Shown piece by piece: positions 1-11,317 of a DNA stretch of 64,000 bases; positions within the stretch are counted from its first letter, which is position 1; each line of letters starts with the position of its first letter. The position numbers and the translations under genes are program-made. The stretch covers positions 496,001 through 560,000 of the forward strand of contig CAXKVF010000079.1 in NCBI GenBank assembly GCA_964057225.1, in the 5' to 3' direction. The notes beneath the pieces were generated by a model. The model saw only the letters and a list, made by a program, of their open reading frames with translations, was not told the origin of the DNA and searched no databases. The DNA is from Auanema rhodensis (Eukaryota; Nematoda; Chromadorea; Rhabditida; Rhabditidae).

Positions 1-1415
1 GAAATTTACGTGAACTTTAATTTATGCTAATTAAATGTACACGTGATGTGCACTTGGTATGTAACTCGCTTCACGTGAAAGATAAAGAGATGCGGTTTTC
101 AAAATTAGATCCCCCATGTTCATATTAGTCTAAAAACAAATTTTTATTGATATTGGTTCATGGTAACCATGACTTTGAAATTTACGTGAACTTTAATTTA
201 TGCTAATTAAATGTACACGTGATGTGCACTTGGTATGTAACTTGCTTCACGTGAAAGATAAAGAGATGCGGTTTTCAAAATTAGATTCCTCATGTCCATA
301 TTAGTCTAAAAACAAATTTTTATTGATATTGGTGCATGGTAACCATGACTTTGAAATTTACGTGAACTTTAATTTATGCTAATTAAATGTACACGTGATG
401 TGCACTTGGTATGTAACTCGCTTCACGTGAAAGATAAAGAGATGCGGTTTTCAAAATTAGATTCCCCATGTCCATATTAGTCTAAAAACAAATTTTTATT
501 GATATTAATTCATGATAACCATGATTTTGAAATTTACGTGAACTTTAATTTATGCTATTTAAATGTACACGTGATGTGCACTTGGTATGTAACTCGCTTC
601 ACGTGAAAGATGAAGAGATGCGGTTTTCAAAATTAGATTCCCCATGTCCATATTAGTCTAAAAACAAATTTTTATTGATATTAATTCATGATAACCATGA
701 TTTTGAAATTTACGTGAACTTTAATTTATGCTATTTAAATGTACACGTGATGTGCACTTGGTATGTAACTCGCTTCACGTGAAAGATAAAGAGATGCGGT
801 TTTCAAAATTAGATTCCCCATGTCCATATTAGTCTAAAAACAAATTTTTATTGATATTGGTGCATGGTAACCATGACTTTGAAATTTACGTGAACTTTAA
901 TTTATGCTAATTAAATGTACACGTGATGTGCACTTGGTATGTAACTCGCTTCACGTGAAAGATAAAGAGATGCGGTTTTCAAAATTAGATTCCCCATGTT
1001 CATATTAGTCTAAAAACAAATTTTTATTGATATTGGTTCATGGTAACCATGACTTTGAAATTTACGTGAACTTTAATTTATGCTAATTAAATGTACACGT
1101 GATGTGCACTTGGTATGTAACTCGCTTCACGTGAAAGATAAAGAGATGCGGTTTTCAAAATTAGATTCCTCATGTCCATATTAGTCTAAAAACAAATTTT
1201 TATTGATATTGGTTCATGGTAACCATGACTTTGAAATTTACGTGAACTTTAATTTATGCTAATTAAATATACACGTGATGTGCACTTGGTATGTAACTCG
1301 CTTCACGTGAAAGATAAAGAGATGCGGTTTTCAAAATTAGATTCCCCATGTCCATATTAGTCTAAAAACAAATTTTTATTGATATTGGTGCATGGTAACC
1401 ATGACTTTGAAATTT

Positions 1416-1421
1416 ACGTGA
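1416..1421. other. ACGTGA motif 1 of 3 (monomer 8-13)
   Basis: This is the first of three ACGTGA hexamers in the monomer, in the context TTTACGTGAAC. It starts 33 bp before motif 2. An ATG follows 16 bp after its start. It is the copy lost in the 165-bp monomer at 16852-17016. Confidence 0.85.
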
Positions 1422-1423
1422 AC

Positions 1424-1443
1424 TTTAATTTATGCTAATTAAA
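1424..1443. repeat. Inverted repeat, 7-bp arms, 6-nt loop (monomer 16-35)
   Basis: TTTAATT at 16-22 pairs with AATTAAA at 29-35 around the loop TATGCT. The A30T substitution, which marks one monomer lineage (GCTATTTAAATG), breaks one pair of this stem. Confidence 0.7.
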
Positions 1444-1447
1444 TGTA

Positions 1448-1454
1448 CACGTGA
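1448..1454. promoter_or_regulatory. CACGTGA: E-box/G-box-like site, ACGTGA motif 2
   Basis: The palindrome CACGTG at monomer 40-45 sits in TACACGTGAT. On the minus strand it reads ATCACGTG, which fits the RTCACRTG consensus of the budding-yeast CDEI element bound by Cbf1. CACGTG is also the core site of many bHLH and plant bZIP factors. The match is visible; occupancy by any factor is not. The 11 hybrid units and the four 77-bp units lack it. Confidence 0.4.
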
Positions 1455-1477
1455 TGTGCACTTGGTATGTAACTCGC

Positions 1478-1487
1478 TTCACGTGAA
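1478..1487. promoter_or_regulatory. 10-bp palindrome TTCACGTGAA, ACGTGA motif 3
   Basis: This perfect palindrome at monomer 70-79 contains a second CACGTG (72-77). It lies 32 bp after the preceding ACGTGA motif. T70G copies (before the hybrids at 39553, 42021 and 43433) and the A79C copies common in 47-61 kb break its outer pairs but keep CACGTG; the CTTCAAGTG copies near 39.98, 42.45 and 43.86 kb destroy the core. Confidence 0.4.
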
Positions 1488-1539
1488 AGATAAAGAGATG
1501 CGGTTTTCAAAATTAGATTCCCCATGTCCATATTAGTCT

Positions 1540-1562
1540 AAAAACAAATTTTTATTGATATT
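1540..1562. other. AT-rich tract with slippage-prone A run (monomer 132-154)
   Basis: AAAAAC is followed by AAATTTTTATTGATATT with only one C and one G. The run of five A at 132-136 shortens to four in nine monomers, with the preceding T at 7424, 7951, 12328, 17147, 19788, 20491, 23308, 23835 and 34396. The T run lengthens through A146T in copies near 57.66, 59.95 and 61.53 kb. The left edge of the material retained in the 77-bp truncated unit also falls here, at 133. Confidence 0.7.
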
Positions 1563-1565
1563 GGT

Positions 1566-1580
1566 TCATGGTAACCATGA
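1566..1580. repeat. Hyphenated dyad TCATGGT-A-ACCATGA (monomer 158-172)
   Basis: The 7-bp arms are perfect around a single central A and include GGTAACC. The very common T158G variant removes only the outermost pair. A divergent lineage reads TTCATGATAACCATGA here, with 5-bp arms. This is the longest near-uninterrupted symmetry in the monomer. Confidence 0.75.
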
Positions 1581-4500
1581 CTTTGAAATTTACGTGAACT
1601 TTAATTTATGCTAATTAAATGTACACGTGATGTGCACTTGGTATGTAACTCGTTTCACGTGAAAGATAAAGAGATGCGGTTTTCAAAATTAGATTCCCCA
1701 TGTCCATATTAGTCTAAAAACAAATTTTTATTGATATTGGTTCATGGTAACCATGACTTTGAAATTTACGTGAACTTTAACTTATGCTAATTAAATGTAC
1801 ACGTGATGTGCACTTGGTATGTAACTCGCTTCACGTGAAAGATAAAGAGATGCGGTTTTCAAAATTAGATTCCCCATGTCCATATTAGTCTAAAAACAAA
1901 TTTTTATTGATATTGGTGCATGGTAACCATGACTTTGAAATTTACGTGAACTTTAATTTATGCTAATTAAATGTACACGTGATGTGCACTTGGTATGTAA
2001 CTCGCTTCACGTGAAAGATAAAGAGATGCGGTTTTCAAAATTAGATTCCCCATGTCCATATTAGTCTAAAAACAAATTTTTATTGATATTGGTGCATGGT
2101 AACCATGACTTTGAAATTTACGTGAACTTTAATTTATGCTAATTAAATGTACACGTGATGTGCACTTGGTATGTAACTCGCTTCACGTGAAAGATAAAGA
2201 GATGCGGTTTTCAAAATTAGATTCCCCATGTCCATATTAGTCTAAAAACAAATTTTTATTGATATTGGTGCATGGTAACCATGACTTTGAAATTTACGTG
2301 AACTTTAATTTATGCTAATTAAATGTACACGTGATGTGCACTTGGTATGTAACTCGCTTCACGTGAAAGATAAAGAGATGCGGTTTTCAAAATTAGATTC
2401 CCCATGTCCATATTAGTCTAAAAACAAATTTTTATTGATGTTGGTGCATGGTAACCATGACTTTGAAATTTACGTGAACTTTAATTTATGCTAATTAAAT
2501 GTACACGTGATGTGCACTTGGTATGTAACTCGCTTCACGTGAAAGATAAAGAGATGCGGTTTTCAAAATTAGATTCCCCATGTCCATATTAGTCTAAAAA
2601 CAAATTTTTATTGATATTGGTTCATGGTAACCATGACTTTGAAATTTACGTGAACTTTAATTTATGCTAATTAAATGTACACGTGATGTGCACTTGGTAT
2701 GTAACTCGTTTCACGTGAAAGATAAAGAGATGCGGTTTTCAAAATTAGATTCCCCATGTCCATATTAGTCTAAAAACAAATTTTTATTGATATTGGTTCA
2801 TGGTAACCATGACTTTGAAATTTACGTGAACTTTAACTTATGCTAATTAAATGTACACGTGATGTGCACTTGGTATGTAACTCGCTTCACGTGAAAGATA
2901 AAGAGATGCGGTTTTCAAAATTAGATTCCCCATGTCCATATTAGTCTAAAAACAAATTTTTATTGATATTGGTGCATGGTAACCATGACTTTGAAATTTA
3001 CGTGAACTTTAATTTATGCTAATTAAATGTACACGTGATGTGCACTTGGTATGTAACTCGCTTCACGTGAAAGATAAAGAGATGCGGTTTTCAAAATTAG
3101 ATTCCCCATGTCCATATTAGTCTAAAAACAAATTTTTATTGATATTGGTGCATGGTAACCATGACTTTGAAATTTACGTGAACTTTAATTTATGCTAATT
3201 AAATGTACACGTGATGTGCACTTGGTATGTAACTCGCTTCACGTGAAAGATAAAGAGATGCGGTTTTCAAAATTAGATTCCCCATGTCCATATTAGTCTA
3301 AAAACAAATTTTTATTGATATTGGTGCATGGTAACCATGACTTTGAAATTTACGTGAACTTTAATTTATGCTAATTAAATGTACACGTGATGTGCACTTG
3401 GTATGTAACTCGCTTCACGTGAAAGATAAAGAGATGCGGTTTTCAAAATTAGATTCCCCATGTCCATATTAGTCTAAAAACAAATTTTTATTGATATTGG
3501 TGCATGGTAACCATGACTTTGAAATTTACGTGAACTTTAATTTATGCTAATTAAATTTACACGTGATGTGCACTTGGTATGTAACTCGCTTCACGTGAAA
3601 GATAAAGAGATGCGGTTTTCAAAATTAGATTCCCCATGTCCATATTAGTCTAAAAACAAATTTTTATTGATATTGGTGCATGGTAACCATGACTTTGAAA
3701 TTTACGTGAACTTTAATTTATGCTAATTAAATGTACACGTGATGTGCACTTGGTATGTAACTCGCTTCACGTGAAAGATAAAGAGATGCGGTTTTCAAAA
3801 TTAGATTCCCCATGTCCATATTAGTCTAAAAACAAATTTTTATTGATATTGGTTCATGGTAACCATGACTTTGAAATTTACGTGAACTTTAATTTATGCT
3901 AATTAAATGTACACGTGATGTGCACTTGGTATGTAACTCGCTTCACGTGAAAGATAAAGAGATGCGGTTTTCAAAATTAGATCCCCCATGTTCATATTAG
4001 TCTAAAAACAAATTTTTATTGATATTGGTTCATGGTAACCATGACTTTGAAATTTACGTGAACTTTAATTTATGCTAATTAAATGTACACGTGATGTGCA
4101 CTTGGTATGTAACTTGCTTCACGTGAAAGATAAAGAGATGCGGTTTTCAAAATTAGATTCCTCATGTCCATATTAGTCTAAAAACAAATTTTTATTGATA
4201 TTGGTTCATGGTAACCATGACTTTGAAATTTACGTGAACTTTAATTTATGCTAATTAAATGTACACGTGATGTGCACTTGGTATGTAACTTGCTTCACGT
4301 GAAAGATAAAGAGATGCGGTTTTCAAAATTAGATTCCTCATGTCCATATTAGTCTAAAAACAAATTTTTATTGATATTGGTGCATGGTAACCATGACTTT
4401 GAAATTTACGTGAACTTTAATTTATGCTAATTAAATGTACACGTGATGTGCACTTGGTATGTAACTCGCTTCACGTGAAAGATAAAGAGATGCGGTTTTC

Positions 4501-4752
4501 AAAATTAGATTCCCCATGTCCATATTAGTCTAAAAACAAATTTTTATTGATATTAATTCATGATAACCATGATTTTGAAATTTACGTGAACTTTAATTTA
4601 TGCTATTTAAATGTACACGTGATGTGCACTTGGTATGTAACTCGCTTCACGTGAAAGATGAAGAGATGCGGTTTTCAAAATTAGATTCCCCATGTCCATA
4701 TTAGTCTAAAAACAAATTTTTATTGATATTAATTCATGATAACCATGATTTT

Positions 4753-4829
4753 GAAATTTACGTGAACTTTAATTTATGAAACATGAAAACAAATTTTTAT
4801 TGATATTAATTCATGATAACCATGATTTT
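4753..4829. repeat. Truncated 77-bp unit, variant filler
   Basis: This unit keeps monomer positions 1-26, then a 7-nt filler AAACATG, then positions 133-176, so 27-132 are missing along with two of three ACGTGA motifs. It ends with the divergent ATTAATTCATGATAACCATG lineage sequence. The filler differs by one base (AAACATG against AAATATG) from the other truncated and hybrid units. This is either an earlier state or a private change. Confidence 0.95.
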
Positions 4830-7800
4830 GAAATTTACGTGAACTTTAATTTATGCTATTTAAATGTACACGTGATGTGCACTTGGTATGTAACTCGCTT
4901 CACGTGAAAGATAAAGAGATGCGGTTTTCAAAATTAGATTCCCCATGTTCATATTAGTCTAAAAACAAATTTTTATTGATATTGGTTCATGGTAACCATG
5001 ACTTTGAAATTTGCGTGAACTTTAATTTATGCTATTTAAATGTACACGTGATGTGCACTTGGTATGTAACTCGCTTCACGTGAAAGATAAAGAGATGCGG
5101 TTTTCAAAATTAGATTCCCCATGTTCATATTAGTCTAAAAACAAATTTTTATTGATATTGGTTCATGGTAACCATGACTTTGAAATTTACGTGAACTTTA
5201 ATTTATGCTAATTAAATATACACGTGATGTGCACTTGGTATGTAACTCGCTTCACGTGAAAGATAAAGAGATGCGGTTTTCAAAATTAGATTCCCCATGT
5301 CCATATTAGTCTAAAAACAAATTTTTATTGATATTGGTGCATGGTAACCATGACTTTGAAATTTACGTGAACTTTAATTTATGCTAATTAAATGTACACG
5401 TGATGTGCACTTGGTATGTAACTCGCTTCACGTGAAAGATAAAGAGATGCGGTTTTCAAAATTAGATTCCCCATGTCCATATTAGTCTAAAAACGAATTT
5501 TTATTGATATTGGTTCATGGTAACCATGACTTTGAAATTTACGTGAACTTTAATTTATGCTAATTAAATGTACACGTGATGTGCACTTGGTATGTAACTC
5601 GCTTCACGTGAAAGATAAAGAGATGCGGTTTTCAAAATTAGATTCCGCATGTCCATATTAGTCTAAAAACAAATTTTTATTGATATTGGTTCATGGTAAC
5701 CATGACTTTGAAATTTACGTGAACTTTAACTTATGCTAATTAAATGTACACGTGATGTGCACTTGGTATGTAACTCGCTTCACGTGAAAGATAAAGAGAT
5801 GCGGTTTTCAAAATTAGATTCCCCATGTCCATATTAGTCTAAAAACAAATTTTCATTGATATTGGTGCATGGTAACCATGACTTTGAAATTTACGTGAAC
5901 TTTAATTTATGCTAATTAAATGTACACGTGATGTGCACTTGGTATGTAACTCGCTTCACGTGAAAGATAAAGAGATGCGGTTTTCAAAATTAGATTCCCC
6001 ATGTCCATATTAGTCTAAAAATAAATTTTTATTGATATTGGTGCATGGTAACCATGACTTTGAAATTTACGTGAACTTTAATTTATGCTAATTAAATGTA
6101 CACGTGATGTGCACTTGGTATGTAACTCGCTTCACGTGAAAGATAAAGAGATGCGGTTTTCAAAATTAGATTCCCCATGTCCATATTAGTCTAAAAACAA
6201 ATTTTTATTGATATTGGTGCATGGTAACCATGACTTTGAAATTTACGTGAACTTTAATTTATGCTAATTAAATGTACACGTGATGTGCACTTGGTATGTA
6301 ACTCGCTTCACGTGAAAGATAACGAGATGCGGTTTTCAAAATTAGATTCCCCATGTCCATATTAGTCTAAAAACAAATTTTTATTGATATTGGTGCATGG
6401 TAATCATGACTTTGAAATTTACGTGAACTTTAATTTATGCTAATTAAATGTACACGTGATGTGCACTTGGTATGTAACTCGCTTCACGTGAAAGATAAAG
6501 AGATGCGGTTTTCAAAATTAGATTCCCCATGTCCATATTAGTCTAAAAACAAATTTTTATTGATATTGGTGCATGGTAACCATGACTTTGAAATTTACGT
6601 GAACTTTAATTTATGCTAATTAAATGTACACGTGATGTGCACTTGGTATGTAACTCGCTTCACGTGAAAGATAAAGAGATGCGGTTTTCAAAATTAGATT
6701 CCCCATGTCCATATTAGTCTAAAAACAAATTTTTATTGATATTGGTGCATGGTAACCATGACTTTGAAATTTACGTGAACTTTAATTTATGCTAATTAAA
6801 TGTACACGTGATGTGCACTTGGTATGTAACTCGCTTCACGTGAAAGATAAAGAGATGCGGTTTTCAAAATTAGATTCCCCATGTCCATATTAGTCTAAAA
6901 ACAAATTTTTATTGATATTGGTGCATGGTAACCATGACTTTGAAATTTACGTGAACTTTAATTTATGCTAATTAAATGTACACGTGATGTGCACTTGGTA
7001 TGTAACTCGCTTCACGTGAAAGATAAAGAGATGCGGTTTTCAAAATTAGATTCCCCATGTCCATATTAGTCTAAAAACAAATTTTTATTGATATTGGTGC
7101 ATGGTAACCATGACTTTGAAATTTACGTGAACTTTAATTTATGCTAATTAAATGTACACGTGATGTGCACTTGGTATGTAACTCGCTTCACGTGAAAGAT
7201 AAAGAGATGCGGTTTTCAAAATTAGATTCCCCATGTCCATATTAGTCTAAAAACAATTTTTTATTGATATTGGTGCATGGTAACCATGACTTTGAAATTT
7301 ACGTGAACTTTAATTTATGCTAATTAAATGTACACGTGATGTGCACTTGGTATGTAACTCGCTTCACGTGAAAGATAAAGAGATGCGGTTTTCAAAATTA
7401 GATTCCCCATGTCCATATTAGTCTAAAACAAATTTTTATTGATATTGGTGCATGGTAACCATGACTTTGAAATTTACGTGAACTTTAATTTATGCTAATT
7501 AAATGTACACGTGATGTGCACTTGGTATGTAACTCGCTTCACGTGAAAGATAAAGAGATGCGGTTTTCAAAATTAGATTCCCCATGTCCATATTAGTCTA
7601 AAAACAAATTTTTATTGATATTGGTTCATGGTAACCATGACTTTGAAATTTACGTGAACTTTAATTTATGCTAATTAAATGTACACGTGATGTGCACTTG
7701 GTATGTAACTCGCTTCACGTGAAAGATAAAGAGATGCGGTTTTCAAAATTAGATTCCCCATGTCCATATTAGTCTAAAAACAAATTTTTATTGATATTGG

Positions 7801-9227
7801 TGCATGGTAACCATGACTTTGAAATTTACGTGAACTTTAATTTATGCTAATTAAATGTACACGTGATGTGCACTTGGTATGTAACTCGCTTCACGTGAAA
7901 GATAAAGAGATGCGGTTTTCAAAATTAGATTCCCCATGTCCATATTAGTCTAAAACAAATTTTTATTGATATTGGTGCATGGTAACCATGACTTTGAAAT
8001 TTACGTGAACTTTAATTTATGCTAATTGAATGTACACGTGATGTGCACTTGGTATGTAACTCGCTTCACGTGAAAGATAAAGAGATGCGGTTTTCAAAAT
8101 TAGATTCCCCATGTCCATATTAGTCTAAAAACAAATTTTTATTGATATTGGTTCATGGTAACCATGACTTTGAAATTTACGTGAACTTTAATTTATGCTA
8201 ATTAAATGTACACGTGATGTGCACTTGGTATGTAACTCGCTTCACGTGAAAGATAAAAAGATGCGGTTTTCAAAATTAGATTCCCCATGTCCATATTAGT
8301 CTAAAAACAAATTTTTATTGATATTGGTTCATGGTAACCATGATTTTGAAATTTACGTGAACTTTAATTTATGCTAATTAAATGTACACGTGATGTGCAC
8401 TTGGTATGTAACTCGCTTCACGTGAAAGATAAAGAGATGCGGTTTTCAAAATTAGATTCCCCATGTCCATATTAGTCTAAAAACAAATTTTTATTGATAT
8501 TGGTGCATGGTAACCATGACTTTGAAATTTACGTGAACTTTAATTTATGCTAATTAAATGTACACGTGATGTGCACTTGGTATGTAACTCGCTTCACGTG
8601 AAAGATAAAGAGATGCGGTTTTCAAAATTAGATTCCCCATGTTCATATTAGTCTAAAAACAAATTTTTATTGATATTGGTTCATGGTAACCATGACTTTG
8701 AAATTTACGTGAACTTTAATTTATGCTAATTAAATGTACACGTGATGTGCACTTGGTATGTAACTCGCTTCACGTGAAAGATAAAGAGATGCGGTTTTCA
8801 AAATTAGATTCCCCATGTCCATATTAGTCTAAAAACAAATTTTTATTGATATTGGTGCATGGTAACCATGACTTTGAAATTTACGTGAACTTTAATTTAT
8901 GCTAATTAAATGTACACGTGATGTGCACTTGGTATGTAACTCGCTTCACGTGAAAGATAAAGAGATGCGGTTTTCAAAATTAGATTCCCCATGTTCATAT
9001 TAGTCTAAAAACAAATTTTTATTGATATTGGTTCATGGTAACCATGACTTTGAAATTTACGTGAACTTTAATTTATGCTATTTAAATGTACACGTGATGT
9101 GCACTTGGTATGTAACTCGCTTCACGTGAAAGATGAAGAGATGCGGTTTTCAAAATTAGATTCCCCATGTCCATATTAGTCTAAAAACAAATTTTTATTG
9201 ATATTAATTCATGATAACCATGATTTT
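4830..9227. repeat. 25 monomers; source-like segment of a long-range duplication
   Basis: 25 monomers, two of them 175 bp (A-run deletion at 7424 and 7951), giving 4,398 bp. Markers A8G (GAAATTTGCG, 5013), G37A (AAATATACACG, 5217), T21C (5730), T-to-C in TTTTCATTG (5854), AAAAATAAAT (6022) and GGTAATCATG (6404) all reappear exactly 27,324 bp downstream. From 7951 onward the match continues at an offset of 26,445 bp. Private changes such as AAACGAATT near 5495 and GATTCCGCATG near 5645 are confined to this copy. Confidence 0.85.
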
Positions 9228-9304
9228 GAAATTTACGTGAACTTTAATTTATGAAATATGAAAACAAATTTTTATTGATATTAATTCATGATAACCATGA
9301 TTTT
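9228..9304. repeat. Truncated 77-bp unit (AAATATG filler), copy 1
   Basis: Positions 1-26 are joined through AAATATG to 133-176. The next normal monomer begins at 9305. It opens the first 1,309-bp higher-order repeat. The preceding monomer has the A30T and A84G changes, as at 4753. Confidence 0.95.
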
Positions 9305-9832
9305 GAAATTTACGTGAACTTTAATTTATGCTATTTAAATGTACACGTGATGTGCACTTGGTATGTAACTCGCTTCACGTGAAAGATAAAGAGATGCGGT
9401 TTTCAAAATTAGATTCCCCATGTTCATATTAGTCTAAAAACAAATTTTTATTGATATTGGTTCATGGTAACCATGACTTTGAAATTTGCGTGAACTTTAA
9501 TTTATGCTATTTAAATGTACACGTGATGTGCACTTGGTATGTAACTCGCTTCACGTGAAAGATAAAGAGATGCGGTTTTCAAAATTAGATTCCCCATGTT
9601 CATATTAGTCTAAAAACAAATTTTTATTGATATTGGTTCATGGTAACCATGACTTTGAAATTTACGTGAACTTTAATTTATGCTAATTAAATATACACGT
9701 GATGTGCACTTGGTATGTAACTCGCTTCACGTGAAAGATAAAGAGATGCGGTTTTCAAAATTAGATTCCCCATGTCCATATTAGTCTAAAAACAAATTTT
9801 TATTGATATTGGTTCATGGTAACCATGACTTT

Positions 9833-10008
9833 GAAATTTACGTGAACTTTAATTTATGCTAATTAAATGTACACGTGATGTGCACTTGGTATGTAACTCG
9901 CTTCACGTGAAAGATAAAGAGATGCGGTTTTCAAAATTAGATTCCCCATGGCCATATTGGTCTAAAAACAAATTTTTATTGATATTGGTTCATGGTAACC
10001 ATGATTTT
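9833..10008. repeat. Triple-variant monomer T119G/A127G/C173T, copy 1
   Basis: T119G creates CCATGG and TGGCCA. A127G turns an in-frame TAG into TGG, so a 60-codon open frame (9856-10038) runs from the ATG at monomer 24 to a stop in the next monomer. In an ordinary monomer this frame stops after 34 codons. There is no ribosome-binding or promoter context, no protein family is recognisable, and every residue is monomer sequence. I treat the frame as accidental and the monomer as a lineage marker. Confidence 0.9.
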
Positions 10009-10536
10009 GAAATTTACGTGAACTTTAATTTATGCTAATTAAATGTACACGTGATGTGCACTTGGTATGTAACTCGCTTCACGTGAAAGATAAAGAGATG
10101 CGGTTTTCAAAATTAGATTCCCCATGTCCATATTAGTCTAAAAACAAATTTTTATTGATATTGGTGCATGGTAACCATGACTTTGAAATTTACGTGAACT
10201 TTAATTTATGCTAATTAAATGTACACGTGATGTGCACTTGGTATGTAACTCGCTTCACGTGAAAGATAAAGAGATGCGGTTTTCAAAATTAGATTCCCCA
10301 TGTTCATATTAGTCTAAAAACAAATTTTTATTGATATTGGTTCATGGTAACCATGACTTTGAAATTTACGTGAACTTTAATTTATGCTATTTAAATGTAC
10401 ACGTGATGTGCACTTGGTATGTAACTCGCTTCACGTGAAAGATGAAGAGATGCGGTTTTCAAAATTAGATTCCCCATGTCCATATTAGTCTAAAAACAAA
10501 TTTTTATTGATATTAATTCATGATAACCATGATTTT

Positions 10537-10613
10537 GAAATTTACGTGAACTTTAATTTATGAAATATGAAAACAAATTTTTATTGATATTAATTCATGA
10601 TAACCATGATTTT
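10537..10613. repeat. Truncated 77-bp unit, copy 2
   Basis: Identical in structure to the unit 1,309 bp upstream; the next monomer begins at 10614. Confidence 0.95.
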
Positions 10614-11141
10614 GAAATTTACGTGAACTTTAATTTATGCTATTTAAATGTACACGTGATGTGCACTTGGTATGTAACTCGCTTCACGTGAAAGATAAAG
10701 AGATGCGGTTTTCAAAATTAGATTCCCCATGTTCATATTAGTCTAAAAACAAATTTTTATTGATATTGGTTCATGGTAACCATGACTTTGAAATTTGCGT
10801 GAACTTTAATTTATGCTATTTAAATGTACACGTGATGTGCACTTGGTATGTAACTCGCTTCACGTGAAAGATAAAGAGATGCGGTTTTCAAAATTAGATT
10901 CCCCATGTTCATATTAGTCTAAAAACAAATTTTTATTGATATTGGTTCATGGTAACCATGACTTTGAAATTTACGTGAACTTTAATTTATGCTAATTAAA
11001 TATACACGTGATGTGCACTTGGTATGTAACTCGCTTCACGTGAAAGATAAAGAGATGCGGTTTTCAAAATTAGATTCCCCATGTCCATATTAGTCTAAAA
11101 ACAAATTTTTATTGATATTGGTTCATGGTAACCATGACTTT

Positions 11142-11317
11142 GAAATTTACGTGAACTTTAATTTATGCTAATTAAATGTACACGTGATGTGCACTTGGTA
11201 TGTAACTCGCTTCACGTGAAAGATAAAGAGATGCGGTTTTCAAAATTAGATTCCCCATGGCCATATTGGTCTAAAAACAAATTTTTATTGATATTGGTTC
11301 ATGGTAACCATGATTTT
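11142..11317. repeat. Triple-variant monomer, copy 2
   Basis: Same three substitutions, 1,309 bp after copy 1, as the higher-order repeat predicts. It carries the same accidental 60-codon frame (11165-11347). Confidence 0.9.

Larger units (their letters stand above)
1409..1584. repeat. Reference monomer (consensus copy)
   Basis: This copy matches the consensus that I read across the array and defines monomer numbering 1-176. It has about 56 G or C bases of 176. In order it holds ACGTGA at 8-13, a 7-bp inverted repeat at 16-22/29-35, CACGTG at 40-45, GTGCAC at 48-53, the palindrome TTCACGTGAA at 70-79, TTTTCAAAA at 96-104, a C-run (TCCCC) at 111-115, an AT-rich tract at 132-154, and the dyad TCATGGT-A-ACCATGA at 158-172. 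Common variants elsewhere are C120T, T158G, A30T with A84G, C173T, C67T and A79C. I found no match to the CENP-B box core (TTCG followed downstream by CGGG) in the consensus. Confidence 0.95.
1..4752. repeat. Left block: 27 monomers with 6-mer and 22-mer duplications
   Basis: Exactly 27 monomers of 176 bp, with no length change. A C69T change (ACTCGTTTCAC) at about 1651 and 2707, and a T21C change (TTTAACTTATG) at 1781 and 2837, both recur at 1,056 bp, which is six monomers. A run of five C (ATCCCCCATG) at 111 and 3983 and C67T at 243 and 4115 recur at 3,872 bp, which is 22 monomers. Monomers with A30T, A84G and the ATTAATTCATGATAACC ending occur near 510-760 and 4550-4750, the same lineage that carries the truncation at 4753. 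Confidence 0.85.
9228..10536. repeat. 1,309-bp higher-order repeat, copy 1
   Basis: The unit consists of the 77-bp truncated unit plus seven 176-bp monomers (77 + 1,232). In order the monomers carry A30T; A8G with A30T; G37A; the T119G/A127G/C173T triple variant; a T158G monomer; a T120 monomer; and an A30T/A84G monomer leading into the next truncation. The order of variants is repeated in copy 2. Confidence 0.9.

Noticed and set aside
1449-1486. Promoter made of CACGTG elements driving a gene
   Set aside because: The motifs are part of every monomer and no transcription unit follows; only satellite transcription could be meant, and nothing in the sequence shows it.
4753-4829. Mobile-element insertion or excision scar at the truncated unit
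   Set aside because: The junction adds only a 7-nt filler and removes 106 bp of monomer. There is no terminal inverted repeat or target duplication; end joining with short filler explains it better.
7240-7265. Possible further indel at AAACAATTTTTTATT
   Set aside because: It is a substitution (A140T) in the AT tract; monomer spacing across it stays 176 bp.
9856-10038. 60-codon open frame (also at 11165, 14686, 15995 and 24079)
   Set aside because: It is satellite sequence read through because one substitution (A127G) turns TAG into TGG; it occurs only in duplicated copies of one variant monomer, and there is no gene context or recognisable protein family.
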